From JAJDXW01 sp965243335 (lineage in GTDB: Bacteria; Pseudomonadota; Gammaproteobacteria; HK1), in contig OZ251545.1 in assembly GCA_965243335.1 (NCBI GenBank), positions 3,596,001-3,660,000 of the forward strand: DNA of 64,000 nt, written 5' to 3'. A model generated the notes under the pieces. It saw only the letters and a program-made list of their open reading frames with translations. It was not told the DNA's origin and made no database searches. Below, piece after piece: positions 38,265-46,996 of the stretch (its first letter is position 1; the number at the start of each line of letters is the position of its first letter). Position numbers and translations under genes: made by a program.

Positions 38265-38279
38265 GTAAAGTCACGTAAA
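38265..38279 (+). promoter_or_regulatory. CpxR box upstream of the Spy/CpxP-like gene
   Basis: GTAAAGTCACGTAAA is an exact GTAAA-N5-GTAAA match to the E. coli CpxR consensus. It lies 74-88 bp ahead of the Spy/CpxP-like ATG and overlaps the stop codon of the PGPGW gene. On the minus strand a TTTACG within the box, 16 bases and AAGAAT could form a promoter. Confidence 0.7.
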
Positions 38280-38711
38280 GTCGAAGGGCGGCTTGCCGGC
38301 CCGCCGCCGCAGCCAGTTCATGGCGTCCCGTACGACGTGGCTCGCGAGCAGCCGGCGCTCGAACCGGCGTTTGCCGGGAAAGTCGATGAGCACGAGCCCG
38401 GCGATGATCGAGAGTATCCCCTGCCCGGGCAGGACGAGCATGGCGACCCCGGCGAGCACGAACAGCCACCCCACCACGTTGCGCACGACGAGCAGCATCC
38501 CGCTTGCGAACAGCGCAAGGACCCCGCCGTCCGCGGAAGGGACGGGGGCGGCCCGACCCTTCGAGTAGTGGTCGGCCGGGAGCGCGAGCAGGACCAGGCT
38601 CACCAGCACCCCCGACAACGCGAGGCTCCCGAGGGAGCCCGCGGCGACCGCCCAGACCACCCACCGGTGCGCCTCGCTCCACGCCCAGACGCTGCCGACG
38701 AGCTCGATCAC
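38271..38711 (-). CDS. PGPGW-type small membrane protein
   Basis: A 146-residue protein with a GTG start. Predicted membrane segments lie at about residues 19-43 (WAVAAGSLGSLALSGVLVSL) and about 76-110. The motif LPGQGILSIIAGLVLIDFPG resembles the PGPGW family (LPGPGWxxxxxGLxxL). The C-terminus is basic and cytosolic. Family function is unknown. It is divergent from argF and its stop lies inside the CpxR box of the next gene, so it may be read into the Cpx locus. Confidence 0.75.
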   Translation of the reverse strand: MIELVGSVWAWSEAHRWVVWAVAAGSLGSLALSGVLVSLVLLALPADHYSKGRAAPVPSADGGVLALFASGMLLVVRNVVGWLFVLAGVAMLVLPGQGILSIIAGLVLIDFPGKRRFERRLLASHVVRDAMNWLRRRAGKPPFDFT

Positions 38712-38770
38712 GGGGCCGGTCGCCGGGGTCCGCCTTCCGGTCGAGGCCCCGGGTCCACCTCCCCCCGCCC

Positions 38771-38799
38771 TTGGTAACGCCCCGCAACTGTGCTAAACA
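38771..38799 (+). promoter_or_regulatory. Possible sigma70 promoter of argF
   Basis: TTGGTA, a 17-base spacer and TAAACA on the plus strand lie 29 bp ahead of the argF ATG. The match is moderate. No ARG box was recognised. Confidence 0.35.
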
Positions 38800-38827
38800 T
38801 CGCGCCCCCCCGGGACCGTGCCTTTCC

Positions 38828-39832
38828 ATGTCCGTCAACCTCAAGGAACGCAGCCTCCTTCGCGTCGGCGACTTTGCGCCCGAGGAGATCGTCCACGTCC
38901 TCGACCTCGCGGACCGTCTCAAGCGCGAGAAGCGCGAGCGGGCCGAGGTCCGGCGTCTCGAGGGGCGCAACGTCGCCCTCATCTTCGAGAAGAGCTCCAC
39001 CCGCACCCGGTGCGCGTTCGAGGTCGCGGCCGCCGACCAGGGAGCCCGCACCACCTGCATCGACGGCGCCGGGTCGCACCTCGGCGCGAAGGAGTCGATA
39101 CGCGACACCGCCCGGGTGCTCGGACGGCTCTTCGACGGGATCGAGTACCGGGGGCACGGGCAGCCGCGCGTGGAGGAGCTGGCCCGCTACGCCGGGGTGC
39201 CGGTGTGGAACGGCCTCACCGACGAGCACCATCCCACCCAGGCCCTGGCCGACCTCATGACCATGCGCGAGCACCGCGCGGGCGGGCTCGCGGGTACTCG
39301 CCTCGCCTACCTCGGGGACGCCTCGAACAACACCGCCGCGTGCCTCATGGCGGCGGCGGCCAGGATGGGAATGGACGCTCGCTTCGCCGCGCCCCGCGCG
39401 TGCTGGCCGAACGGGTCCGACCGGGCCGAAGCGGAGGCGGCGGCCGCGGCGGCCGGGGGGCGGGTGTCGATCGGCGAGAGCGTCGAGGAGGCGGTCGCGG
39501 GCTGCGACTTCGTCTACACCGACGTCTGGGTGTCGCTCGGAGAGCCGGAGGAGGTCTGGGCCGAGCGCATCGATCGGCTCCGCCCCTACCAGGTCAACCG
39601 GGCGGTCATGGACGCGACCGGAAACCCGGACGCACGCTTCCTGCATTGCCTTCCCGCCTTTCACGATCTCGAGACCGAGGTTGGACGCAGCATTCACGAA
39701 CGGTTCGGCCTCGACGCGATGGAGGTGACGGACGAGGTGTTCGAGTCCGACGCCTCGATCGTATTCGATCAGGCCGAGAACCGGATGCACACCATCAAGG
39801 CCCTGATGGTCGCGACCCTCACCGGAGAATAG
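38828..39832 (+). CDS. argF: Ornithine carbamoyltransferase
   Basis: A 334-residue enzyme that makes citrulline from ornithine and carbamoyl phosphate in arginine synthesis. Carbamoyl-phosphate motif FEKSSTRTR and HHPTQ lie in the first half; the ornithine loop HCLPAFHD is near the end. The ATG at 38828 fits the family start (MSVNLKERSLLRVGDFAPEE); the frame is open upstream but that part is non-homologous. No strong ribosome site. Transcribed towards purA with only 44 bp between the two stops. Confidence 0.95.
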   Translation: MSVNLKERSLLRVGDFAPEEIVHVLDLADRLKREKRERAEVRRLEGRNVALIFEKSSTRTRCAFEVAAADQGARTTCIDGAGSHLGAKESIRDTARVLGRLFDGIEYRGHGQPRVEELARYAGVPVWNGLTDEHHPTQALADLMTMREHRAGGLAGTRLAYLGDASNNTAACLMAAAARMGMDARFAAPRACWPNGSDRAEAEAAAAAAGGRVSIGESVEEAVAGCDFVYTDVWVSLGEPEEVWAERIDRLRPYQVNRAVMDATGNPDARFLHCLPAFHDLETEVGRSIHERFGLDAMEVTDEVFESDASIVFDQAENRMHTIKALMVATLTGE

Positions 39833-39876
39833 CGCGACAACGGGGCGGGATGGAGCGGAGCGGCGTCCCACGCGCC

Positions 39877-41166
39877 TCAGAACGGCAGGCGCCGCACGAT
39901 CGTCTCCTCCCGGTCCGGGCCGGTCGAGATGAGGTCGATCGGGGTGTCGAGCAGGGACTCGAGGCGCTCGACGTAGGCGCGCGCGTTCGCCGGAAGGTCG
40001 CGCTCGGCGCGGAGCCCGACCGTGGACTCCCCCCAGCCGGGCCGGTCCTCGTACACCGGCTCGCAATCCGCCAAGCCTTCCGCGCCCACCGGCGGGGTGG
40101 ACCGGACCCCGCCGCCGTATCGGTACCCGACGCAGATGCGCACCGGGTCGAGGCCGTCGAGGACGTCGAGCTTGGTGAGGCAGAGCCCGTCCACGCCGCT
40201 CAGTTGCAGCGACTTCCGGAGCGCCACCGCGTCCATCCAGCCGCAGCGCCGGGGCCTTCCGGTCGTCGCCCCGACCTCCTGTCCCCGCTCCCCGAGACGC
40301 CGGCCCAGCTCGTCGCGGAGCTCGGTCGGGAACGGTCCCGATCCGACCCGCGTCGCGTAGGCCTTGGTGATCCCGAGCACGTGGTCGATCCGGCTCGGGC
40401 CGGTGCCGCTCCCGGTGGCCGCGACCCCGGCGGTGGTATTGGACGAGGTGACGTAGGGATAGGTGCCGTGGTCGACGTCGAGGAGGCTCCCCTGCGCGCC
40501 CTCGAAGAGGATGTTCGCCCCTTCCCGGCCGAGCTGGTGGAGCCGCTCGCCGACGTCGTCGACCAGGGGCCGGAGGAGGTCCGCCGCCCCGAGCGCCTCC
40601 TCACAGACCGCGTCGACCGGGACCGGCGCGGCCCGGTAGTAGCCCTCGAGCACGAAGTTGTGGAAGTCGAGCACTTCCTCGACCTTGGCGCGGAACCGCT
40701 CGGGGTGGAACAGGTCCCCGACCCGGAGCGCCCGCCGCGCCACCTTGTCTTCGTAGGCGGGGCCGATGCCGCGGCGCGTGGTCCCGATGGCGCCGCCCGC
40801 CCGGTGGGCCTCCCGCGCCTCGTCGAGCCGGACGTGGTAGGGGAGGATGAGGGGGCACGCCTCGCTCAGGACCAGCCGGTCGGTCACCGCGACCCCGCGC
40901 GCCTCGACCCGCCCGATCTCGCCGACGAGGGCGGCCGGCGACAGCACGACCCCGTTTCCGATGAGGCAGACCACCCCGGGGCGGAGGATCCCGGAGGGGA
41001 TGACGTGGAGCACCGTCTTCTCCCCCCCCACCACGAGGGTGTGCCCCGCGTTGTGCCCCCCCTGGAAGCGGACCACCGCCTGCGCCCGCTCCGTCAGCAG
41101 GTCGACGATCTTCCCCTTGCCCTCGTCCCCCCACTGGGTCCCGACGACCACGACCGATCTACCCAT
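39877..41166 (-). CDS. purA: Adenylosuccinate synthetase
   Basis: A 429-residue enzyme converting IMP and aspartate to adenylosuccinate with GTP. The N-terminal GTQWGDEGKGKIVD holds the GDEGKGK P-loop; NAGHTLV and the TTRRGIGPAYEDK segment are characteristic of the IMP site. Full family length. Its ATG lies 8 bases inside the end of hisZ, the usual coupling in gammaproteobacteria. Last gene of the housekeeping series. Confidence 0.97.
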   Translation of the reverse strand: MGRSVVVVGTQWGDEGKGKIVDLLTERAQAVVRFQGGHNAGHTLVVGGEKTVLHVIPSGILRPGVVCLIGNGVVLSPAALVGEIGRVEARGVAVTDRLVLSEACPLILPYHVRLDEAREAHRAGGAIGTTRRGIGPAYEDKVARRALRVGDLFHPERFRAKVEEVLDFHNFVLEGYYRAAPVPVDAVCEEALGAADLLRPLVDDVGERLHQLGREGANILFEGAQGSLLDVDHGTYPYVTSSNTTAGVAATGSGTGPSRIDHVLGITKAYATRVGSGPFPTELRDELGRRLGERGQEVGATTGRPRRCGWMDAVALRKSLQLSGVDGLCLTKLDVLDGLDPVRICVGYRYGGGVRSTPPVGAEGLADCEPVYEDRPGWGESTVGLRAERDLPANARAYVERLESLLDTPIDLISTGPDREETIVRRLPF

Positions 41167-42394
41167 GCCCGCCGCCTCCCGCTGCCGATGCTGCCGCTGC
41201 CGATGCCGATACCGGAACCGCGACCCAACGGCCTCCGTCGCGAACGAGCTCCCGGTCGCATCCGAGCTCCCGCGCGCCGCCGGACTGGCCGGGCAGGCGG
41301 TACACCACCCGTTCGCCGGCCTCCCGCAGCGCGCGCGCCGCCCGATCGACCCCCTCCGCCTCGCCGGGCCAGGGAGCGAGCACCCCCCGGCGGCGCGCCG
41401 GCCGGCGCCCGCCGAGCTGGTGCAGGGTTCGCAGGTCCGCGCTGAAGCCGGTGGCCGGGCGGGGCCGGCCGCCCACCGTGGTCATGCCGTCGTAGCGCCC
41501 GCCGCGGGCGATCTCCCGGCCGTGCCCGGGCACGAAGGCGGCGAACCCGACCCCCCCGTGGTACCGGTAGCCCCGGAGCTCCGCGAGGTCGAAGCGCACC
41601 GTCTCGCCGAGACGCCGGAACCCCTCGGAGATGGCCCGCAGATCCCGAAGGGCGGTCTCCACCTCGTCCGGGACCGGCGGGTCCCCCGCGAAGCAGGCGG
41701 CCGCCTCGTCGAGGGTCTCCGGCCCTCCGTTCAGCCCCGCGAGGCGCCCGAGCCGCTCCCGCCAGGGCGCAGGCGCCCCTTGCAGCAGGTCGTCGATCTC
41801 GGCCTCCGCCTTGCGCTGCAGGGCCGCGAACAGCGCCGCCTGCCCCGCGTCGTCGAGGGCCGCCCCGCGGGCGAGCCCCCGGAACACCCCGAGGTGCCCC
41901 ACGTCGATGTGGGGCCGCTCGATCCCGGCCGAGCGGAGCATCTCGAGCATGAGGCCGATCGCCTCGACGTCGCTCTCCACCCCCGCGTGGCCGTAGATCT
42001 CCGCGCCTACCTGGACGGGACAGCGCGAGCCCGACACCCGGTCGGCCCGGGCGTGCAGCACGGTCCCCGCGTAGCAGAGACGGACCGGCACGCCTTCCCG
42101 CGCGAGCCGATGGGCGTCGATCCGGGCGGCCTGGGGGGTCATGTCCGCCCGCACCCCGAGCATCCTCCCCGACACTTGGTCGGTCACCTTGAAGGTGCGG
42201 AGGTCGAGATCGGGGCCGGTGCCGAGGAGGAGCGAATCGAGATATTCGAGGAAGGGGGGCATCACCAGCTCGTACCCCCAGGCGGAGAACAGGTCGACGA
42301 TGCCGCGGCGCAGATCCTCCAGCCCCCGCGCGTCGGGCGGCAGCGCCTCTTCGACCCCGGCCGGGAGCAGCCACGGGCTGGCGGCGGCTTCCAT
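41159..42394 (-). CDS. hisZ: ATP phosphoribosyltransferase regulatory subunit
   Basis: A 411-residue class II aminoacyl-tRNA synthetase-like protein related to HisS but used as the regulatory partner of short HisG in histidine synthesis. MPPFLEYLDSLLLG, FKVTDQVSGRMLGVRADMTP and RVSGSRCPVQVGAEIYG follow the HisZ pattern, with the HisS anticodon-binding domain replaced by a degenerate C-terminus. Genomic context (hflC, DUF2065, purA) is standard. It predicts a short-form HisG elsewhere in the genome. Confidence 0.92.
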   Translation of the reverse strand: MEAAASPWLLPAGVEEALPPDARGLEDLRRGIVDLFSAWGYELVMPPFLEYLDSLLLGTGPDLDLRTFKVTDQVSGRMLGVRADMTPQAARIDAHRLAREGVPVRLCYAGTVLHARADRVSGSRCPVQVGAEIYGHAGVESDVEAIGLMLEMLRSAGIERPHIDVGHLGVFRGLARGAALDDAGQAALFAALQRKAEAEIDDLLQGAPAPWRERLGRLAGLNGGPETLDEAAACFAGDPPVPDEVETALRDLRAISEGFRRLGETVRFDLAELRGYRYHGGVGFAAFVPGHGREIARGGRYDGMTTVGGRPRPATGFSADLRTLHQLGGRRPARRRGVLAPWPGEAEGVDRAARALREAGERVVYRLPGQSGGARELGCDRELVRDGGRWVAVPVSASAAAASAAGGGGHG

Positions 42395-42397
42395 GGA

Positions 42398-42583
42398 TCA
42401 ACCGCTCAGGTAGAGGAGGAGGACCCCCGCCAACATGCTCGCCAGGCCCGCGACCCGGAGCGAGCGGTCGCCGAGCTCGTTCACGCGCTCGAGCAGCCGG
42501 CGCACCGAGGAGGGGCTGAGAAAGGGCATGACGCCTTCCAGGACGAGCAGAAGCGCGACCGCTTCGAGCAGGCGGCTCCCCAT
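42398..42583 (-). CDS. DUF2065 (YjeT-like) small membrane protein
   Basis: A 61-residue protein with two hydrophobic segments: ALLLVLEGVMPFL at the N-terminus and VAGLASMLAGVLLLYLSG at the C-terminus, joined by a basic loop with SPSSVRRLLERV. Size, MPFLSP motif and position between hflC and hisZ match YjeT/DUF2065. Function unknown. It ends 3 bases before hisZ. The 193-bp gap to hflC shows no gene. Confidence 0.85.
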   Translation of the reverse strand: MGSRLLEAVALLLVLEGVMPFLSPSSVRRLLERVNELGDRSLRVAGLASMLAGVLLLYLSG

Positions 42584-42776
42584 GACCCCGGGGCGCGGCT
42601 ACGTCACCGGCGTTCCGCGGCGCGCGACCGTTCGCGCGCGGGCACCGCTCCCCCGGGCCGGTTCGAGGGCCGCTTCGGCCCGGCGGCGATCAGCCGCCCC
42701 CTCCGCGCCGCGCCGCCCGCTCGACCCGGCGCACCGCCGCGGCGACCTCGCACCGAAAGCCCGGGAGACCGCCACC

Positions 42777-43649
42777 TCAGCGCTCGCCGCCGCCCTGCGG
42801 GTCCTTGTAGTAATTGAAGAAGTCCGTCCCCGGCTGGATGAGCAGGATGTCGGACTTGCTGCGGAAGGAAGCGGCGTATGCGCTGAGGCTTCGGTAGAAG
42901 CCGTAGAACTCGGGGTCGCGGGTGTAGGCCCTCGCGTAGATCTCGGTCGCCGCGCCGTCCCCCTCACCCCGGATCCGTTCCGCCTCGCGGGTCGCTTCGG
43001 CGAGGAGGACCACCCGCTCCCGCTCGGCGATCGCCCGGATCTTCTTCGATTCCTCTTCGCCGCGGGAGCGCCGGTCCTTCGCGACCTCCTTGCGTTCCGC
43101 GGCCATGCGCTGGTAGACGGAGTTGCTGACCGCGTCCTCGAGGTCGATGCGCTTGATCCGGACGTCGATGACCTCCATGCCGAGGTCCTTCGCCTTCTCG
43201 TTGAGCGACACGGTGAGCTCGCGCATGATCTCGGCCCGGTCCTCGGCCACCACCTCGGGAATGGTGCGCCGCCCGAACGCGTCCTTGAGGTCGGTCTGGT
43301 TGAGGGCATGGAGGCGGGAGGCCCCGCGGCGCGCGCTCCCCCCGGTCGCGGTGAAGTACCGCTGGACGTCGGAGATCCGCCACTTGACGTACGAATCGAC
43401 CTTGACGTTCTTCTTCTCCTTGGTGAGATAGAGCTCGGGGGCGGCGTCCAGGGTCTGGATGCGCGCGTCGAACTTCTGGACCTCCTGGAAGAACGGCATC
43501 TTGAAGTGGAGCCCGGGCCGGTAGTCGTCGCGCACGATCTTTCCGAGCTGGAAGAGGATCGCGCGCTCGCGCTCGTTGACCATGAACACCGCGAAGCTCG
43601 CGACGATGGCCGCGACGACCAGGACGATGATTCCAATGCGCGCGCTCAT
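42777..43649 (-). CDS. hflC: HflC, band-7/SPFH subunit of the HflKC complex
   Basis: A 290-residue protein with an N-terminal anchor (IGIIVLVVAAIVASFAVFMV) followed by the SPFH domain with NERERAILFQLGKIV and a long helical C-terminal region with RIDLEDAVSNSVYQRM. With HflK it forms the cage that surrounds FtsH and limits its protease action on membrane substrates. ATG overlaps the hflK stop by four bases. Confidence 0.95.
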   Translation of the reverse strand: MSARIGIIVLVVAAIVASFAVFMVNERERAILFQLGKIVRDDYRPGLHFKMPFFQEVQKFDARIQTLDAAPELYLTKEKKNVKVDSYVKWRISDVQRYFTATGGSARRGASRLHALNQTDLKDAFGRRTIPEVVAEDRAEIMRELTVSLNEKAKDLGMEVIDVRIKRIDLEDAVSNSVYQRMAAERKEVAKDRRSRGEEESKKIRAIAERERVVLLAEATREAERIRGEGDGAATEIYARAYTRDPEFYGFYRSLSAYAASFRSKSDILLIQPGTDFFNYYKDPQGGGER

Positions 43650-44869
43650 TGCCGCGACCTCCTCCGACTGCGATCGGACTCGCCGGCGTTCCGGCCGGCC
43701 CCGGAGCCGTCGAACGATGCGCCGGAATCCGCCTGGCCCTCGTCCCGGGCGGCGCCGGTCAACAGCTTGTCCAACGGAACGTACAGCAGGTTGTTGCCGC
43801 CCTCGACGTCGATGAGGACCTTCGTGGAGTTCCCGAGGACGCCCTGCATGGCGTCGAGATAGAGCCGCTGCCGGGTCACGCCCGGCGCCTTGCGGTACTC
43901 GTCGAGGACGCTGGTGAACCTCGATGCGTCGCCCTGCGCCTCGTTGATCACCCGCTGCTTGTAGCCTTCGGCCTCCTGGAGCATGGCGTTCGCGTCGCCG
44001 CGCGCCCGCGGCAGGATCTCGGCCGCGTAGGCGCGCGCCTCGTTCTTGTAGCGCTCCTCGTCCTCGCGCGCCTTCACCGCGTCGGAGAACGCGTCCTGGA
44101 CCTGGTCCGGCGGCTGCGCCTTCTGCATGTTGACGCTCGCGACGAGCAGGCCGGTCTCGTAGCGGTCGAGGATCTCCTGGGTGAGCTCGCGGACCTGCTC
44201 CGCGATGACCGCCCGCCCGTCGGTCAGCACGAAGTCCATGACGTTCCGGCCCACCACCTCGCGGATGGCGCTCTCGGTCGCCTGGCGCAGGGTGAGGTCC
44301 GGGTCGCGCACCTGGAACAGGTAGTTCCGGGCGTCCTTGATCCGGTAGAGCACCGCGAACCCCACGTCCACGATGTTCTCGTCGCGGGTCAGCATCAGCG
44401 ATTCCGGGGGCACGGACTGGTCGCCCGCTTCACTCCGATAGCCGATCTCGGCCCGGCGGATCTGCTCCACGTTGACCTGCTCCACCGAGTCGATGAGGTA
44501 GGGCGCCCAGTGCGGCCCGGGGCCGGTGGTCTGGTGGTACTGGCCGAAGCGCAGGATCACGCCTTCCTCCGCCGGCTCCACGATGTAGATGCCCGCGAGC
44601 CCCCAGCCGACGACGAGGAGGGCGACGATGAGGGCGACGCCTCGGGTTCCGAGCGAGCGGAGCGCCTTGCCGCCGCCACTACCGCCGGCGCCGGACCGGC
44701 CCCCGCCGCCGCCTCCGCCGCCTCGCGAGCCCCCCTGGAAGAGCCCCCGCAGCCGGCGCTGCAGGTTGCCGAGCAGCTCGTCGAGGTCCGGCGGACCCTG
44801 CTGCCCCCCGCCGCGATTGCCCCACGGGTCGCGGCCGCTGCCGTTACCGTCCGGTTGATTCCACGCCAT
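43646..44869 (-). CDS. hflK: HflK, band-7/SPFH subunit of the HflKC complex
   Basis: A 407-residue protein. I set the start at the ATG 44869 because GGGAGGGACAGGA precedes it and MAWNQPDGNG is the usual HflK N-terminus; the frame is open further but non-homologous. Gly-rich cytosolic N-terminus (residues 1-70), single TM about 77-95, SPFH domain beginning EPAEEGVILRFGQ, helical region and charged C-terminus ending SRRRSRQ. Partner of HflC and FtsH. Confidence 0.95.
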   Translation of the reverse strand: MAWNQPDGNGSGRDPWGNRGGGQQGPPDLDELLGNLQRRLRGLFQGGSRGGGGGGGGRSGAGGSGGGKALRSLGTRGVALIVALLVVGWGLAGIYIVEPAEEGVILRFGQYHQTTGPGPHWAPYLIDSVEQVNVEQIRRAEIGYRSEAGDQSVPPESLMLTRDENIVDVGFAVLYRIKDARNYLFQVRDPDLTLRQATESAIREVVGRNVMDFVLTDGRAVIAEQVRELTQEILDRYETGLLVASVNMQKAQPPDQVQDAFSDAVKAREDEERYKNEARAYAAEILPRARGDANAMLQEAEGYKQRVINEAQGDASRFTSVLDEYRKAPGVTRQRLYLDAMQGVLGNSTKVLIDVEGGNNLLYVPLDKLLTGAARDEGQADSGASFDGSGAGRNAGESDRSRRRSRQ

Positions 44870-44976
44870 CGAGTCCTGTCCCTCCCATGCCCGCCCCGCC
44901 GCGCGGGGTTCACCCTCGTGCGGAGGACGGCCGTGAAGCGGTAATTCTGCCTGTGCCCGCCCCGGAAAGCCACCGG

Positions 44977-45200
44977 ATTGCACGCGGAGGCAGGGCAATC
45001 GCATTTGGACATAAAATGCCGTTTCCGGGCCGCCAAGCCAGCCGGACCAGCCGTAGATGAACCCTTGGGACGCCCAATCATGCCTACCTCAGCGTTCCTC
45101 AACCGCGAAATCGGCCCGAAACGGGCTTGGTAACCGCCATTCGACGCTCGGAAATCTCAAATGCGATTGCCCTGACGCGGAGGCATGTGCGCGGTGGGGA
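44977..45200. repeat. Imperfect inverted-repeat (MITE- or REP-like) element between hflX and hflK
   Basis: Perfect 16-bp inverted arms AGGGCAATCGCATTTG at 44992-45007 and its complement at 45158-45173; inside, GCCGTTTCCGGGCC at 45018 roughly pairs with GGCCCGAAACGGGC at 45112. ACGCGGAGGCA occurs directly beside both arms. The outer string GAGGCATGTGCGCGGTGGGG (45180-45199) recurs at 61866-61885. No gene was found in the 341-bp gap 44870-45210. Confidence 0.55.
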
Positions 45201-45210
45201 CTTCGGGAGA

Positions 45211-46680
45211 TTACGGCCAGCGCACGGGCTCGCGCGGCCCCGCGTGAAGGTGGGCGCGGTCGTCCCCGGAACCCTCGGGCCACTCCGGGCGCCCGGATGA
45301 CGGATCCGGGTCGGGGGCGGCGCTTGCCGGGGGCCGGCCGCATCCGCCCGGCGTCCGGGCCGGGACCGGGACGGGGGACAGCCCTTCGCCGGCCCCTCCG
45401 GGCGCCGCCTCGGCCCGCAGCCGCCCGAGGTCGCGGTCGGCGATGCGCACCTCGACGATCGATCCGCCGTCGTCGCACGGGCGCTCCTCCAGCACCGCGC
45501 CCAGCGCGTAGAGCCGCGCGCGCATCCGGCCGCTGCCGGGCGGGAGGCGCAGCGCCCGGCGCGGGCCGGCCGCTTCGAAACGCTCTCCGAGCGCGATGGC
45601 GAGCGTCTCGACGCCTTCGCCGGTCCGCGCGGAGAGCCACACCCGGCGGACCGCTCCCGTGTCGTCCCGCTCCGCGCCCGGCACGGGTCCGGCGCGCCGA
45701 TCGACCTTGTTCATGACCTCGATCTGGGGGAGGTCTCCGGCATCGATCCCGGCCAGCACCTCGTTCACCTGCTCCGCCCGCTCCCGTCCGTCCGGAGCGC
45801 TCGCGTCGATGACGTGCAGCAGCAGGTCCGCCTGCCGGGTCTCCTCCAGGGTGGCGCGGAACGCGGCCACCAGCTCGTGCGGGAGGCCGCCCACGAACCC
45901 GACGGTGTCCACCAGCACCAGCGCGCCTCCGGCCGGCAGGGCCATCCGGCGGAGGGTCGGGTCGAGGGTCGCGAAGAGCTGGTCGGCCGCATGTACCCGG
46001 GCCCCCGTCAGCCGGTTGAAGAGGGTGGACTTGCCGGCGTTCGTGTAGCCGACGAGGGAGACCACCGGTACATCGGAGCGCCGGCGGGGGCGGCGGTTGA
46101 CCTCGCGTCGGCGCTCGACCGCGTCGAGCTGCCGCCCGATCCGCTCGATGCGCTTGCCGACGAGGCGCCGGTCGGTCTCGAGCTGCGTCTCGCCGGGGCC
46201 GCGCAGGCCGATCCCGCCGCGCTGCCGCTCGAGATGGGTCCAGCCGCGGACCAGGCGGGTCGACAGGTGGCGGAGCTGCGCGAGCTCCACCTGGAGCCGG
46301 CCCTCGAAGGTGCTCGCGCGCCGCGCGAAGATGTCGAGGATGAGGCCGATCCGGTCGAGCACCCGGCACTGGATCAGCGCCTCGAGGTTCCGCTCCTGGG
46401 CCGGCGTCAGGCGGTGGTTGAAGATGACCAGCTCGATCCCGCCCGCCTCCACGCGCGCCCGCAGCTCCTCCGCCTTGCCGGCCCCCACGAAGTAGCGCGG
46501 GTCGCGGCGGCGCGGAGGGGTGACGACCAGATCCGCCGGATCCGCTCCGGTGGCGCGGACCAGCTCGACGAACTCTTCCGAGGCGCGTTCCGGGTCCTCC
46601 CCCCGGACCTCCGCATGCACGAGCAGCGCGCGGGTCCCGGCGGAGGGCCGCTCGAACAGGTCCGTGACCCCGCTCTTCAT
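45211..46680 (-). CDS. hflX: GTPase HflX
   Basis: A 489-residue ribosome-associated GTPase. An N-terminal HflX domain (LVVTPPRRRDPRYFVGAGKA; RGGIGLRGPGETQLETDRR) precedes a G domain with G1 GYTNAGKST, G3 DTVGF and G4 NKVD. A C-terminal alpha/beta part follows, then a Pro/Gly-rich tail of about 60 residues longer than in E. coli. HflX splits stalled or heat-damaged 70S ribosomes. It follows hfq by 76 bp. Confidence 0.95.
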   Translation of the reverse strand: MKSGVTDLFERPSAGTRALLVHAEVRGEDPERASEEFVELVRATGADPADLVVTPPRRRDPRYFVGAGKAEELRARVEAGGIELVIFNHRLTPAQERNLEALIQCRVLDRIGLILDIFARRASTFEGRLQVELAQLRHLSTRLVRGWTHLERQRGGIGLRGPGETQLETDRRLVGKRIERIGRQLDAVERRREVNRRPRRRSDVPVVSLVGYTNAGKSTLFNRLTGARVHAADQLFATLDPTLRRMALPAGGALVLVDTVGFVGGLPHELVAAFRATLEETRQADLLLHVIDASAPDGRERAEQVNEVLAGIDAGDLPQIEVMNKVDRRAGPVPGAERDDTGAVRRVWLSARTGEGVETLAIALGERFEAAGPRRALRLPPGSGRMRARLYALGAVLEERPCDDGGSIVEVRIADRDLGRLRAEAAPGGAGEGLSPVPVPARTPGGCGRPPASAAPDPDPSSGRPEWPEGSGDDRAHLHAGPREPVRWP

Positions 46681-46756
46681 CTCGTGCCGCGAGTCGCCGC
46701 CCGGCCTTCGCGCCGATGGCCGGACGCGCGCGCAGGGGGGCGGTCCAGGGCGTGGC

Positions 46757-46996
46757 CTATGACCCGGGCTCCTCGGAGTCTTCGGGAAGGCGCACGTTGC
46801 GCGCCGGCACGATGGAGGAGATCGCGTGCTTGTAGATCATCTGGCTCACCGAGTTCTTGAGCAGCACCGCGAAGCGATCGAAGGACTCGATGGTGCCCTG
46901 CAGCTTGATGCCGTTGACGAGGAAGATGGAGACCGGAACGCCTTCCAGACGCAGCGCGTTCAGGAACGGTTCCTGCAGGGGACGGCTTTCGTTCAC
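46757..46996 (-). CDS. hfq: RNA chaperone Hfq
   Basis: A 79-residue Hfq. Start GTG at 46996 is chosen because it overlaps the miaA stop as GTGA, is preceded by CGGAGAG, and gives the standard NESRPLQEPFLNALR N-terminus; the ATG at 47029 lies inside miaA. Sm1 is FLVNGIKLQGTIESFDRF, Sm2 is YKHAISSIVP. The acidic C-terminal tail is short. Forms the hexamer that pairs small RNAs with mRNAs. Confidence 0.95.
   Translation of the reverse strand: MNESRPLQEPFLNALRLEGVPVSIFLVNGIKLQGTIESFDRFAVLLKNSVSQMIYKHAISSIVPARNVRLPEDSEEPGS

Noticed and set aside
39833..39876. Shared terminator between argF and purA
   Set aside because: The 44-bp convergent gap shows no convincing stem with a T-run on either strand.
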